Part shown: one piece after another, positions 20,761-29,815 of the stretch
How the letters are laid out: each line of letters starts with the position of its first letter
Position numbering within the stretch: the stretch's first letter is position 1
Source: Aneurinibacillus sp. REN35
GTDB lineage: Bacteria; Bacillota; Bacilli; Aneurinibacillales; Aneurinibacillaceae
DNA length: 64,000 nucleotides
Direction: 5' to 3'
NCBI RefSeq assembly: GCF_041379945.2
Contig: NZ_JBFTXJ020000012.1
Location: forward strand, 1 to 64,000
Program-made: the position numbers and the translations under genes
The notes under the pieces: generated by a model
Seen by the model: only the letters and a program-made list of their open reading frames with translations
Database searches by the model: none
Told to the model about the DNA's origin: nothing

Positions 20761-21436
20761 AGCCATACTCCCCTCTCTGCTCATCGCGAACAATTCGTCC
20801 GGCTTCAATCGCAATGACGCGCTTGCGTACACTGTTTACGATGTCTTTATTGTGTGTTGCCATAATAATAGTTGTCCCGCGTCGATTAATTTCAAGCAGC
20901 GTCTGCATAATATCCATCGACGTATCCGGATCTAGATTCCCGGTAGGCTCATCGGCGATAATCAAATCAGGATTGTTTACAATCGCACGAGCAATCGCCA
21001 CACGCTGCTGTTCTCCTCCGGATAGCTGTTCAGGTAATGAACGTGCTTTATGCTTTAAGCGAACAAGATCTAGCACTTCCATCACACGCGGTTTAATCTC
21101 TTTCTTCGATGCTTCAATAACTTCCATCGCAAATGCAACATTTTCATAGACTGTCAAGCGCGGAAGCAGCTTAAAATCCTGGAATACAACACCGATCTTG
21201 CGGCGCATATACGGGATTTGCTTTTCCTTCAATCGGCTAATATGCGAGCCGTTGATGACAATCTGACCCTTCGACGACTTTTCTTCTCGATACATCAGTT
21301 TAATAAAAGTTGACTTTCCCGCACCACTTGGACCGACTACATAGACAAATTCACCGTCTTTGATATAAACATCAATTCCCTGGAGTGCTACGGTTCCGTT
21401 CGGATACGTTTTCCATACATCCTGCATTTCTATCAA
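20750..21436 (-). CDS. ftsE: FtsE, ATPase subunit of FtsEX
   Basis: ABC ATPase that drives FtsX to control wall hydrolases at division or during elongation. Walker A is GPSGAGKSTFIKLMY, the ABC signature LSGGEQQRVAIARAI and Walker B LIIADEPTGNLDPDTS; the H-loop is MATHNKDIV. The frame opens at 21445. I favour the TTG at 21436 (MIEMQDVWKTYPNG), because it gives the 228 residues of B. subtilis FtsE and has GGTGAT at close spacing. Confidence 0.94.
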   Translation of the reverse strand: MIEMQDVWKTYPNGTVALQGIDVYIKDGEFVYVVGPSGAGKSTFIKLMYREEKSSKGQIVINGSHISRLKEKQIPYMRRKIGVVFQDFKLLPRLTVYENVAFAMEVIEASKKEIKPRVMEVLDLVRLKHKARSLPEQLSGGEQQRVAIARAIVNNPDLIIADEPTGNLDPDTSMDIMQTLLEINRRGTTIIMATHNKDIVNSVRKRVIAIEAGRIVRDEQRGEYGYEE

Positions 21437-21510
21437 ATACATCACCCAAACTACATTGTTTTATATTATTTCCTTGGAAATGACATCATTCAACAATAAA
21501 CACCCTATCT

Positions 21511-21519
21511 ATTATACCA
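21511..21519 (-). promoter_or_regulatory. Extended -10 promoter of ftsE-ftsX
   Basis: TGGTATAAT on the minus strand (TATAAT at 21511-21516 with the TGn extension). The -35 region is poor. The predicted leader is about 70 bases. Confidence 0.5.
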
Positions 21520-21573
21520 CTTGTCGAGCAAAACGCATGAATAATAGCACATTATTTTCGACAATTTTCTAGC

Positions 21574-21606
21574 AAAAAAAACATCCCCTTCCTGTGAAAG
21601 GGGATG
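21574..21606 (-). terminator. Intrinsic terminator after argH
   Basis: Minus strand CATCCCCTT-TCACAGG-AAGGGGATG followed by eight T. Confidence 0.92.
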
Positions 21607-21701
21607 ATCTTACCGATAATCATTATTTCTTTCATATCCTGCCAGATCGTCTGGTTTATATCACAACGCGGCAGTCTATTAACTTTCTATACATATTTCT
21701 T

Positions 21702-23126
21702 CTAGAAGAGCTGGACGTCAATTTTTTGCAGATGATCGTCTATCCATTGCTGTGTGTGTGCAAGCTCAACAGATGCATTGGCAATCTGAATCTCCACCTG
21801 ATTTTTGGCCGTACCACCCAGTACATTACGGGCATTAACCACATTTTGCGGATCAAGGGCAGTATAGATGTCGTCTTCAAAAAGCTCCGAGAACTGCTTG
21901 TACTCATCAAGGCTCATATCAAGCAGGTATTTGCCCTGCTCAATGCAGTACAGTACGCTCTTACCTACAACCTCATGCGCTTGGCGGAACGGCATACCCT
22001 TGCCTACCAGATAATCGGCAAGGTCTGTCGCATTCGAGAAGTCCTGGGCTACAGCTTGACGCATATTCTCTTTCTTAACCTTCATCGTACGAATCATTGG
22101 AGCGAACAGGGACAGCGCACCATGCAGTGTCGCCACCGTATCGAACATGCCTTCTTTATCTTCCTGCATATCCTTGTTATATGCGAGCGGCAAGCCCTTC
22201 AACACAGTAAGAAGTCCGACTAGATTACCGTAGACACGTCCTGTTTTTCCGCGCACCAATTCCGCCACATCCGGATTTTTCTTCTGCGGCATGATGCTTG
22301 ATCCAGTACAGAAGGCATCATCTAACTCAACAAAGTTGAACTCGTCACTCATCCACAGAATCAACTCTTCGCATAGACGCGAGAGATGGGTCATAAGAAG
22401 CGAGGAGTTGGACAGGAATTCCACGATAAAATCACGGTCGCTCACCGCATCAAGACTGTTGGTGTATATTTTGTCGAATTTTAGCTGTTCTGCTACATAT
22501 GCACGGTCAATTGGAAATGTTGTGCCTGCCAAAGCGCCTGCACCAAGCGGCAGTACATTGATACGCTTCCAGCTATCCATCAACCGCTCCGCATCACGCT
22601 GAAGCATGGCATAGTACGCCATCAAGTGATGCGCAAAGAGAATCGGCTGTGCTCTCTGCATATGCGTATAGCCTGGTAAAATCGTATCCGTATTAGCCTG
22701 TGCCTGTTCAAGCAGCGCCTCTTGCACTTTGGCTACCAGTTCCGTAATCTCAACGACGCGCGCGCGAAGATACAGGTGCATATCGGTTGCTACCTGATCA
22801 TTACGACTGCGTCCGGTATGCAGCTTCCCACCAACCGGTCCGACCTGCTCAAGCAGGAGGCGCTCCACATTCATATGTACGTCTTCATTTTCTACTGTAA
22901 ATTCTACATCTCCGGCTTCGATCATCGCTGCAACCTTTTTTAGCCCCTCGGCAATGGTTGCCGCTTCTTCTTCACCGATGATGCCGCACTTACCGAGCAT
23001 AGACACATGGGCAAGGCTTCCTGTAATGTCTTCTCTCCATAGCTGCTGGTCGAATTGAATCGATGCTGTATATTCTTCTACAAGCTTATCTGTCGCTTTG
23101 GTGAACCTTCCGCCCCATAGCTTCAT
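21702..23126 (-). CDS. argH: ArgH, argininosuccinate lyase
   Basis: Splits argininosuccinate into arginine and fumarate, the final step of arginine synthesis. The 474-residue fumarase-superfamily protein has signature loop [12 protein letters not shown] carrying the catalytic Ser, plus [14 protein letters not shown] and TPGYTHMQ-type motifs ([12 protein letters not shown]). The start [10 protein letters not shown] is fixed by family alignment, yet no Shine-Dalgarno lies within normal distance of it. The nearest strong one is 52 bases away, behind a long hairpin (separate entry). It lies downstream of argG. Confidence 0.96.
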   Translation of the reverse strand: MKLWGGRFTKATDKLVEEYTASIQFDQQLWREDITGSLAHVSMLGKCGIIGEEEAATIAEGLKKVAAMIEAGDVEFTVENEDVHMNVERLLLEQVGPVGGKLHTGRSRNDQVATDMHLYLRARVVEITELVAKVQEALLEQAQANTDTILPGYTHMQRAQPILFAHHLMAYYAMLQRDAERLMDSWKRINVLPLGAGALAGTTFPIDRAYVAEQLKFDKIYTNSLDAVSDRDFIVEFLSNSSLLMTHLSRLCEELILWMSDEFNFVELDDAFCTGSSIMPQKKNPDVAELVRGKTGRVYGNLVGLLTVLKGLPLAYNKDMQEDKEGMFDTVATLHGALSLFAPMIRTMKVKKENMRQAVAQDFSNATDLADYLVGKGMPFRQAHEVVGKSVLYCIEQGKYLLDMSLDEYKQFSELFEDDIYTALDPQNVVNARNVLGGTAKNQVEIQIANASVELAHTQQWIDDHLQKIDVQLF

Positions 23127-23133
23127 AAAATGC

Positions 23134-23183
23134 AGGCGCTTCCCCGCGCGATACCGAACCGCGAAGGAAAGCGCCTCCCTCCT
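23134..23183 (-). promoter_or_regulatory. Hairpin between AGGAGG and the argH start codon
   Basis: Minus-strand AGGAGG (23183-23178) is followed after one base by a 12-bp stem (arms 23176-23165 and 23145-23134, with T-G wobbles) that carries an inner CGCG/CGCG stem. Seven bases then lead to the argH ATG. If the hairpin folds, the effective spacing from AGGAGG to ATG is about eight bases. The geometry is visible in the sequence. The function as a ribosome-site bridge is inference. Confidence 0.6.
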
Positions 23184-23232
23184 CTCTCTTACTGCTTTTC
23201 AGTTTCTTCTATAATATAGACCGCAGTCATAC

Positions 23233-24489
23233 TTACGCTTGCTCAACAGCTTCTTTCTTATCGATCACAACCGTTTTTGGCGTATGATCCAATTGATCTT
23301 TATTTGTTTGAACGAATACTTTTGTCTGCAGACCCCACAGTTTAACGAATCCAATCGCTGCTTGGTGATCGAATGTATCTTCGGCGCTGTAGGTTGCTAA
23401 GTTCTCATCATACAGAGATGATGCTGATTTTCTGCCGACAACAATCGCATGGCCTTTGAACAGCTTCACGCGGATCGTGCCTGTTACGAATTTTTGCGTC
23501 TCTTCCACAAATGCTTTAAGCGCATCTGTAATCGGTGAGAACCACAGTCCTTCATAGATAACCTGCGAGATTTTTTGCTCAACGATCGGCTTGAATTGCG
23601 CTACTTCACGCGGCTGCGTCAAAAACTCCAACTCGCGGTGTGCCAAAATCAGCGTAATCGCACCCGGTGCTTCATATACTTCGCGGGATTTGATGCCCAC
23701 AAGACGATTCTCCACATGATCAATACGACCAACCCCATGCTTACCTGCGATTTGGTTAAGCTCAAGGATTAAAGTGGACAGGTTCATCTGCTTACCGTTT
23801 AAAGCGACCGGCTTGCCCTGTACGAATTCGATCTCAATCTCTTCCGGTGTATCCGGCGTATCTTCAAGATGGTTTGTGAGGTCATATGCGCCTTTTGGCG
23901 GTTCGTTCCACGGGTTCTCCAATTCTCCACACTCGCACGCACGGCCCCATAGGTTCTGGTCGATGCTGTATGGATTATCAAGATTCACCGGGATCGGAAT
24001 ATTGTGCTCCTGTGCATATTTAATCTCTTCGTCGCGGCTCATGCCCCATTCACGTACAGGCGCCACGATTTTAAGATCAGGATTCAGAGCCGTAATAGAG
24101 ACGTCAAAGCGTACTTGATCGTTTCCTTTACCTGTGCAGCCATGCGCTACCGCTACCGCACCTTCTTCTGTTGCGATGTCAACTAGCACCTTCGCGATCA
24201 GCGGACGAGAGAGCGCAGATACAACCGGATATTTACCTTCGTACATTGCATTGGCTTTCAATGCCGGTAAAACAAATTCATCCGCAAACAAATCTTTCGC
24301 ATCCACAACGTAGGATTTAATCGCTCCAACCTGGATTGCCTTGTCGCGTATGAAATCCAGATCCTTTCCTTCACCAACGTCTAGAGCTACTGCAATTACG
24401 TCATAATTATATGTTTCTTGAAGCCATTTAATCGCTACTGATGTATCTAAACCGCCTGAATAGGCCAGAACCACTTTTTCTTTTGCCAT
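23233..24489 (-). CDS. argG: ArgG, argininosuccinate synthase
   Basis: ATP-dependent joining of citrulline and aspartate. The 418-residue protein has the PP-loop [15 protein letters not shown], the signature [13 protein letters not shown] and the citrulline-binding region [20 protein letters not shown]. The open frame begins ten codons earlier, but GGAAGG precedes the ATG at 24489 and [13 protein letters not shown] fits the family. First gene of argGH. Confidence 0.96.
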   Translation of the reverse strand: MAKEKVVLAYSGGLDTSVAIKWLQETYNYDVIAVALDVGEGKDLDFIRDKAIQVGAIKSYVVDAKDLFADEFVLPALKANAMYEGKYPVVSALSRPLIAKVLVDIATEEGAVAVAHGCTGKGNDQVRFDVSITALNPDLKIVAPVREWGMSRDEEIKYAQEHNIPIPVNLDNPYSIDQNLWGRACECGELENPWNEPPKGAYDLTNHLEDTPDTPEEIEIEFVQGKPVALNGKQMNLSTLILELNQIAGKHGVGRIDHVENRLVGIKSREVYEAPGAITLILAHRELEFLTQPREVAQFKPIVEQKISQVIYEGLWFSPITDALKAFVEETQKFVTGTIRVKLFKGHAIVVGRKSASSLYDENLATYSAEDTFDHQAAIGFVKLWGLQTKVFVQTNKDQLDHTPKTVVIDKKEAVEQA

Positions 24490-24532
24490 AATGTAAATCC
24501 TTCCCTTCGTGCCTCGCACACAATTTATTCTC

Positions 24533-24570
24533 TATGCAACATTATGCATCTTTATTAATAAAAATTCAAT
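24533..24570 (-). promoter_or_regulatory. argGH promoter with two adjacent ARG boxes
   Basis: Promoter TTGAAT (24564-24569) and CATAAT (24541-24546), 17-base spacing. ARG box 1 (24553-24570) reads ATTGAATTTTTATTAATA on the minus strand, one mismatch from WNTGAATWWWWATTCANW. A weaker box 2 (24533-24550) lies two bases away and covers the -10 region. The layout is identical to that at argC and predicts repression by ArgR/AhrC with arginine. Confidence 0.75.
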
Positions 24571-24612
24571 ACCCTTTTTGAAAAAAATTTGTTGGCAGAC
24601 AAAAAAGGCGTC

Positions 24613-27102
24613 TTAGCTTTTTTCTCCTTCATCTTCTGATTCGATCAGCTTCTGCATGGCACGTGCATCAACATCAATTACCAGGTCGGCTGCATCTTCT
24701 TTCATAGAAGAAGACATCTGCCCTAGCCGCCGATTGACTTCACCAAACAACGTACCCGATTCATACTCTCCCTGCTCATCACACATACCGGCAGCGACCC
24801 CGGTCAGAATTTCGATGCCCTCTTCAATCGTGCGGACCTGCCAGATATGGAATTGTCCCGCTGCGGCTGCTTCTACAATCTCTGGACGCAGCATTAAATT
24901 CTTTACATTTTGGTGCGGAATGATGACACCTTGCTCCCCGTTTAAGCCAAGCGCTTTGCAAACGGCAAAAAACCCCTCAATTTTTTCATTTACGCCGCCA
25001 ATCGGCTGAATCTCACCAAACTGATTAACAGAGCCTGTTACCGCAATTCCCTGCTTGATCGGAATGTCGGATAGAGAGGACAGAAGCGCATACAGCTCTG
25101 TGCTGGACGCACTGTCTCCATCAATCATGCTGTATGTTTGCTCAAAAGTAATGCTGGCCGATAACGGCAGCGGTTTATCCCGGGCGAACTTCCCAGCTAA
25201 GTACCCACTTAAGATAAGCAGTCCTTTATGATGGAACTGCCCGCTCAGCGATGTCTCCCGCTCAATATTGATAATCCCCTGACGGCCGATGAACGTGCGC
25301 GCGGTTATACGATGCGGCTGGCCGAATGTATAATCTCCTGTCTGCAGCACCGCCAATCCGTTGATTTGGCCTATTTTCTCACCTATTACATCGACCATAA
25401 TCGTGCCTTCTTCTATCAGCTCACGCATCTTCTCATCCATACGATTCGCCCGGTATTCCTGCTCGGCCAGCGCCTGATATACATGAGTGGCTTCTACAAT
25501 CACCGCGCCCTCTTCTTCCGCCCAGAAGCTTGCCTCGACAAGAAGACGGGTTAGGTTATGGAAATCGGTTGTAAGCTTACGCTGATCACCTGCGAGCCGC
25601 GCACTATGATCCAAGAGCGCAGCCAGCGCGCTGCGATGAAACGGCAATAGGTTCTGTTTGTCTCCGTAGCTGCGGACAAATGCCGCAAATGCATGATAAT
25701 GCTGTTCGTTCTTTTTCATATCGGTGTCGAACTCTACTTTTACCTTGAACAACTTCGGAAAATCTTCATCCAATTCCGACAATACATGATAGATATACGG
25801 GCTTCCAAGCAGAATGACCTTCACTTCAAGCGGAATCGGCGCAGGCTTAAGGCTGCTTGTTGCAATCAGCCCGTGCTCTTCCGATACGTTCTCAATGCGC
25901 ATGCTGCCTGTCTTAAGCATCCGCTTCAGGACATGCCAGGACAGTGGATTACGCATTAGCTCAGCAATCTGCACGATAAGATACCCGCCATTCGCTGTAT
26001 GTAGCGCACCGGGTTTAATCATCGTAAAGTCCGTCGTCATCGCTCCGAACGTGCTGCGATATTCCACTCGGCCAAATAAATTATAATAGGTCGGATTGCT
26101 TTCAAACACGACCGGCGCACCTACCGCCAGGCTATTGTCTACGAACAGATTAACCTTATAGCGCCTAAGCCCCTCTTCCTCGCTGTGCTGCAACAGACGC
26201 GCCATCGGATTTGCTTCCTCGGAATTCTCCTTGAAAAAATGGTGATTCTCAATCACATCTTCTTCATATGCCTGCAGGTACTGTCGTACTTTCTCGTCCG
26301 TATAAAGCGCTGTAACCGGCGCAAATATGTGCTGTAGAATGTGACGTACTGAATCTTTATCTAAACGGGCAACCTCCTGCTCCGCTTCCTTCTCCAACAG
26401 TTGAATCTGTCGTACCGAATCCGCTACCTCCTGCTCTAGACGCTTGCTCTTCTCCTTAATCTCCTGGCGGGATACATCCGGCAGACGGCTATATTCTTCG
26501 TTGCTGATCGGCTTGCCAAATAGGAGCGGAATGGTTGCAATGCCGCCTTCCGGGGTTCGCTCAAGCGAGAAATGCAACTCACGCGCCAGCTCATCCATTC
26601 GCTTCCATACTTCCTGCGCTCTTTTCTCAAAATTTCGCATAATAAAGCGACGGTGCTCCTGATAATCATCGCTTGCAAATGCAGCGCGGATCTCCCGCTC
26701 AACCGTGCGCAAAAGCTCGTCCATTGTTGTCTTGAACGATTTGCCTTCTCCTGCGGGAAACGATAGCGCTAACGGCCGATCCGGGTGCAAAAAGTTATAT
26801 ACATAACACCAATCATCCGGCGCAGATCCTCCTTCTGCTGCCTGTTTTGCTTTTGCCCGCGTATATGTTGTACGTCCGGTACCCGGAGGCCCCGCAACGT
26901 AGAGGTTATACCCTGCCTTTTTAACCTTCAGTCCGAATTCCATGGCTCGTACAGCACGGTCCTGACCGATGATTCCGTCCTGGAGCGGCTCGATCTGCGC
27001 CGTTGTTTCACAAGGAAACGCTTCCGGCGGTGTCGTTACACGCAGCTTGTCTAACGGTACTTTTCTTTTCTGTATGTCTTCATTTCCTACTCGTTTGAAC
27101 AT
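24613..27102 (-). CDS. Lon-related ATP-dependent protease (LonB/YcbZ type)
   Basis: An 829-residue AAA+ protein with Walker A VAGPPGTGRTTYTRAKA near residue 70, a long helical insertion (about 130-300) and a C-terminal S16 Lon-type protease domain (about 590-780). The catalytic dyad is Ser664 in MIDGDSASSTE and Lys707 in GGVNEKIEGFF, 43 residues apart as in Lon. It lacks the Lon substrate-binding N-domain, so it is not LonA. Substrates are unknown. No neighbour on the same strand appears coupled to it. Confidence 0.85.
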   Translation of the reverse strand: MFKRVGNEDIQKRKVPLDKLRVTTPPEAFPCETTAQIEPLQDGIIGQDRAVRAMEFGLKVKKAGYNLYVAGPPGTGRTTYTRAKAKQAAEGGSAPDDWCYVYNFLHPDRPLALSFPAGEGKSFKTTMDELLRTVEREIRAAFASDDYQEHRRFIMRNFEKRAQEVWKRMDELARELHFSLERTPEGGIATIPLLFGKPISNEEYSRLPDVSRQEIKEKSKRLEQEVADSVRQIQLLEKEAEQEVARLDKDSVRHILQHIFAPVTALYTDEKVRQYLQAYEEDVIENHHFFKENSEEANPMARLLQHSEEEGLRRYKVNLFVDNSLAVGAPVVFESNPTYYNLFGRVEYRSTFGAMTTDFTMIKPGALHTANGGYLIVQIAELMRNPLSWHVLKRMLKTGSMRIENVSEEHGLIATSSLKPAPIPLEVKVILLGSPYIYHVLSELDEDFPKLFKVKVEFDTDMKKNEQHYHAFAAFVRSYGDKQNLLPFHRSALAALLDHSARLAGDQRKLTTDFHNLTRLLVEASFWAEEEGAVIVEATHVYQALAEQEYRANRMDEKMRELIEEGTIMVDVIGEKIGQINGLAVLQTGDYTFGQPHRITARTFIGRQGIINIERETSLSGQFHHKGLLILSGYLAGKFARDKPLPLSASITFEQTYSMIDGDSASSTELYALLSSLSDIPIKQGIAVTGSVNQFGEIQPIGGVNEKIEGFFAVCKALGLNGEQGVIIPHQNVKNLMLRPEIVEAAAAGQFHIWQVRTIEEGIEILTGVAAGMCDEQGEYESGTLFGEVNRRLGQMSSSMKEDAADLVIDVDARAMQKLIESEDEGEKS

Positions 27103-27395
27103 TTCAGCTCATCCCTTCCGGCGTGCACGTTTATCCTCTCCATCATAATAGATCAGATCAAAAACCTCTACACATGTTTCTGCGCTGTACGTTATCGTAG
27201 AACAAAAAAAAACAAAACCGATAATTCTTCCAACTGTCTATGGGAATTTGTCCCCTATTGACAGAAACTTCACTTTATTACTTTCCGCCCTTTCAGTAGA
27301 TGGGATTTTTAGCCGATATGTATAGTAGCATGTTCAACTGTATAATCATTCTCATGACATATTTTCGAAAAAAAACCAAAGCGAGGAACACCCTC
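27103..27395. other. Divergent intergenic region (293 bases)
   Basis: AT-rich gap between the Lon-like gene (minus) and the DnaA-domain gene (plus). It contains an imperfect hairpin CTGTC...GGGAATTTGTCCC...GACAG (27233-27266). A TATAAT at 27340-27345 preceded by TG could serve the plus-strand gene, though without a convincing -35 box. No additional gene is visible. Confidence 0.4.
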
Positions 27396-27863
27396 ATGAA
27401 AACGATAGAAGAAATATGGACAGAAACACTGGAACTTCTACAGAAAAAAATGTCGCGTTCTAGCTTCGAAACATGGATTAAAGGTCTTAGCATCCAGAAG
27501 TTCGATACAAAAAAGCGAACGGTAACCATCAATGCCGAAAATGAATTCACCCGTCAATGGTTGGAGACTCGCCTCAAGCATATTCTTGAAGATGCCATTC
27601 ACGAAGTGACGGGAGAGCCGTATGCGATTTCTTTTGCCGTGCGGGTAAAAACATTTATGCGCTATAGTATGGAGCAGGTGCCGACCCGCGTCGATCCACA
27701 TGAAGAACACGCTCGCCAAAACAGCGACATGCTGCAGCAGATACTAAAAGAGCTGCAATCCCTGCACCAGCGCTTCGATCGTATGGAGACGGAGCTTACC
27801 GACATCAGAAAAGAAATCAAGGCAGCCAACAAACCGACCAAAATTCCACGGCCGCTGCAATAA
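27396..27863 (+). CDS. Orphan DnaA N-terminal domain (domain I-like) protein
   Basis: The 155-residue protein begins MKTIEEIWTETLELLQKKMS and continues SRSSFETWIKGLSIQKFD and NEFTRQWLETRL, which resemble domain I of DnaA (about residues 1-85). A charged, helical C-terminus (about 105-150) looks like a coiled coil. It has no AAA+ ATPase and no helix-turn-helix DNA-binding domain. Domain I of DnaA binds helicase and regulators such as SirA, so a DnaA- or helicase-interacting regulator is plausible but unproven. The start is chosen at the family-matching Met with GAGGA upstream. Confidence 0.75.
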   Translation: MKTIEEIWTETLELLQKKMSRSSFETWIKGLSIQKFDTKKRTVTINAENEFTRQWLETRLKHILEDAIHEVTGEPYAISFAVRVKTFMRYSMEQVPTRVDPHEEHARQNSDMLQQILKELQSLHQRFDRMETELTDIRKEIKAANKPTKIPRPLQ

Positions 27864-27948
27864 ACTCAATGGATTCCATATTTATTATAGAATTAAAGAT
27901 ATGTTACACTATAACCAGGCAACTGATTCTGAAGTGAAGGGAGCCGGT

Positions 27949-28806
27949 ATGGTGAGTCTGAACAGCGAAGGCAGCATACTGAAGAAGAATTATGTACATG
28001 AAGTAGCTGTCTATTTAAAAGAACAGAACGAAGAACTTGGAAAGAAGATCCTTGCCAAAACAATCAAACAGATGGATTTAGAACTTCAAAATAAAGATGA
28101 ACAAATTCATGAAGGAAGCTTTTCTAAGCTGATCGAACAGATTGGAAGCTCACTCTTATCTACAACAGATGAGCCTATCACTAATCATGGAAACTACGAT
28201 ACACAGAACTACTTTTTTCAGCGGGGCGTCGCGCTAAAAGATACGGTCGCTATTCTCTCCGAATTCCGCCTGTGTCTATTCGATGAAGTGGATCGGTTTA
28301 TAACCAAGATGGATATTTCCAAAGAAGACATCCTCTTTATTTATCGTCGCATCACCCGGACATTCGATAACACCCTAAAAGCGACCACAGTTCAATTCAG
28401 CAAACTTCGTGATGACATCCTGAAAGAGTCGATGAACGCTCTAGCTGCACCCATCGTTCCTATCCAGCAAGGAAAAGCAGTACTCCCACTTATCGGTCAC
28501 ATTGACACATATCGGGCCAATCATATTATGAACACCATAATCCCAAAAGTAGCCGAGATGAAAATTAATTGTCTAATTATCGACTTCTCCGGTATCCAGG
28601 TAATCGATTCATTCGTAACAAGCCACTTGTTCAAAATTACAGCTACGCTTCGCCTGCTCGGCATTAAGGCGATGATTACAGGGATTCGCCCTGTATTGGC
28701 CGAGACTGCCGTGCGGATTGGCATTGACCTATCTGATATCGAAACATTTGCTACCGTACAACAAGCACTGGAGAGCATTGAAAAAGAAAAGCCTGTCGAG
28801 CGTTAA
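27949..28806 (+). CDS. RsbR-like STAS-domain protein
   Basis: A 285-residue cytoplasmic protein with an all-helical N-terminal half (about 1-165, RsbRD-like) and a C-terminal STAS domain (about 170-280: APIVPIQQGKAVLPLIGHID, DFSGIQVIDSFVTSHLF). In RsbR proteins the matching positions are phosphorylated Thr residues; here both are Ser. Such proteins form stressosomes with RsbS and RsbT that feed sigma-B or diguanylate cyclases. No rsbS or rsbT lies beside it. The start at 27949 has AAGGGAG five bases upstream. Confidence 0.8.
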   Translation: MVSLNSEGSILKKNYVHEVAVYLKEQNEELGKKILAKTIKQMDLELQNKDEQIHEGSFSKLIEQIGSSLLSTTDEPITNHGNYDTQNYFFQRGVALKDTVAILSEFRLCLFDEVDRFITKMDISKEDILFIYRRITRTFDNTLKATTVQFSKLRDDILKESMNALAAPIVPIQQGKAVLPLIGHIDTYRANHIMNTIIPKVAEMKINCLIIDFSGIQVIDSFVTSHLFKITATLRLLGIKAMITGIRPVLAETAVRIGIDLSDIETFATVQQALESIEKEKPVER

Positions 28807-28828
28807 CCTTGTTCGGCTCCTTATAAAG

Positions 28829-28861
28829 AACACCCCCGGCTCAATTGGAGTCGGGGGTGTT
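28829..28861. terminator. Bidirectional terminator between the STAS gene and argF
   Basis: A 14-bp stem AACACCCCCGGCTC/GAGTCGGGGGTGTT (one G-T) with loop AATTG lies between converging genes. T-rich sequence follows on both strands. Confidence 0.85.
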
Positions 28862-28873
28862 GTCTATTAGAGT

Positions 28874-29815
28874 CTATTTCATTAATGCGACCAGAATCGC
28901 TTTCTGTGCATGCAGACGATTCTCTGATTGATCGAATACGACAGAACGCGATCCATCAATAACGCCAGCCGATACTTCTTCACCACGATGCGCAGGAAGA
29001 CAATGCATAAAGAGTGCATCCGGATGGGCCTTTGCCATCAATGCTTCATTCACCTCAAAACCTGCGAACTTCTGCAAACGTTCCTGCTGCTCTGCTTCCT
29101 GCCCCATGCTTGCCCATACATCCGTATAGACGATATCGGCGTTCGCCACCGCTTCTATCGGGTCGTTCGTGACAAGTACAGATACACCCGTTTCTTCAGC
29201 GAATTTCTTCGTCATCTCTGTAACACCGGCATCCGGCATATAGCCGCTCGGAGATGCAACGGCAACATGCATCCCCACTTTTGCAGCGCCGATCATTAAG
29301 GAATGAGTCATGTTATTGCCATCCCCCACATAAGCCAGCTTCAGGCCTTCAAGGCTTCCTTTATGCTCAATGATGGTCTGGAAATCAGCCATAACCTGAC
29401 ATGGATGCTGCAGGTCCGTCAATCCGTTAATGATCGGAATTGATGCGTGTTCTGCCAGTTCTTTGACCATCTCGTCTGAGAACGTACGAATCATGATGCC
29501 ATCAATATAACGGGAGAGCACCTGCGCTGTATCCGGAATCGGCTCACCGCGTCCAATCTGCAAATCACGGCCGCTCATAAACATCGCCATACCGCCCAAC
29601 TGGTACATGCCAACCTCAAAGGATACGCGCGTACGGGTCGATGCTTTATCAAAAATCATGCCCAGCGTCTTACCGGCTAGGTGCGGATGTGCAATGCCCT
29701 GTTTTTGCTCTTCTTTCAGCGTTGCGGCCAGATCCAGCAAATACAAAATTTCATCCTTTGTATAATCGGAGAGACACAGAAAGTCTCTTCCCTTTAATTG
29801 GTGTGTAATGACCAT
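28874..29815 (-). CDS. argF: ArgF, ornithine carbamoyltransferase
   Basis: Makes citrulline from ornithine and carbamoyl phosphate. The 313-residue protein has the carbamoyl phosphate loop KASTRTRVSFEVG, HPCQVMADFQT, and the ornithine/catalytic motif MHCLPAHRGEE. It is the last gene of the arginine operon and starts directly after the carB stop. This favours the anabolic enzyme rather than a catabolic ArcB. Confidence 0.95.
   Translation of the reverse strand: MVITHQLKGRDFLCLSDYTKDEILYLLDLAATLKEEQKQGIAHPHLAGKTLGMIFDKASTRTRVSFEVGMYQLGGMAMFMSGRDLQIGRGEPIPDTAQVLSRYIDGIMIRTFSDEMVKELAEHASIPIINGLTDLQHPCQVMADFQTIIEHKGSLEGLKLAYVGDGNNMTHSLMIGAAKVGMHVAVASPSGYMPDAGVTEMTKKFAEETGVSVLVTNDPIEAVANADIVYTDVWASMGQEAEQQERLQKFAGFEVNEALMAKAHPDALFMHCLPAHRGEEVSAGVIDGSRSVVFDQSENRLHAQKAILVALMK

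Noticed and set aside
24595-24622. AT-rich AAAAAAG/CTTTTTT repeat at the end of the Lon-like gene as a terminator
   Set aside because: Only seven weak pairs and no GC core or following T-run.
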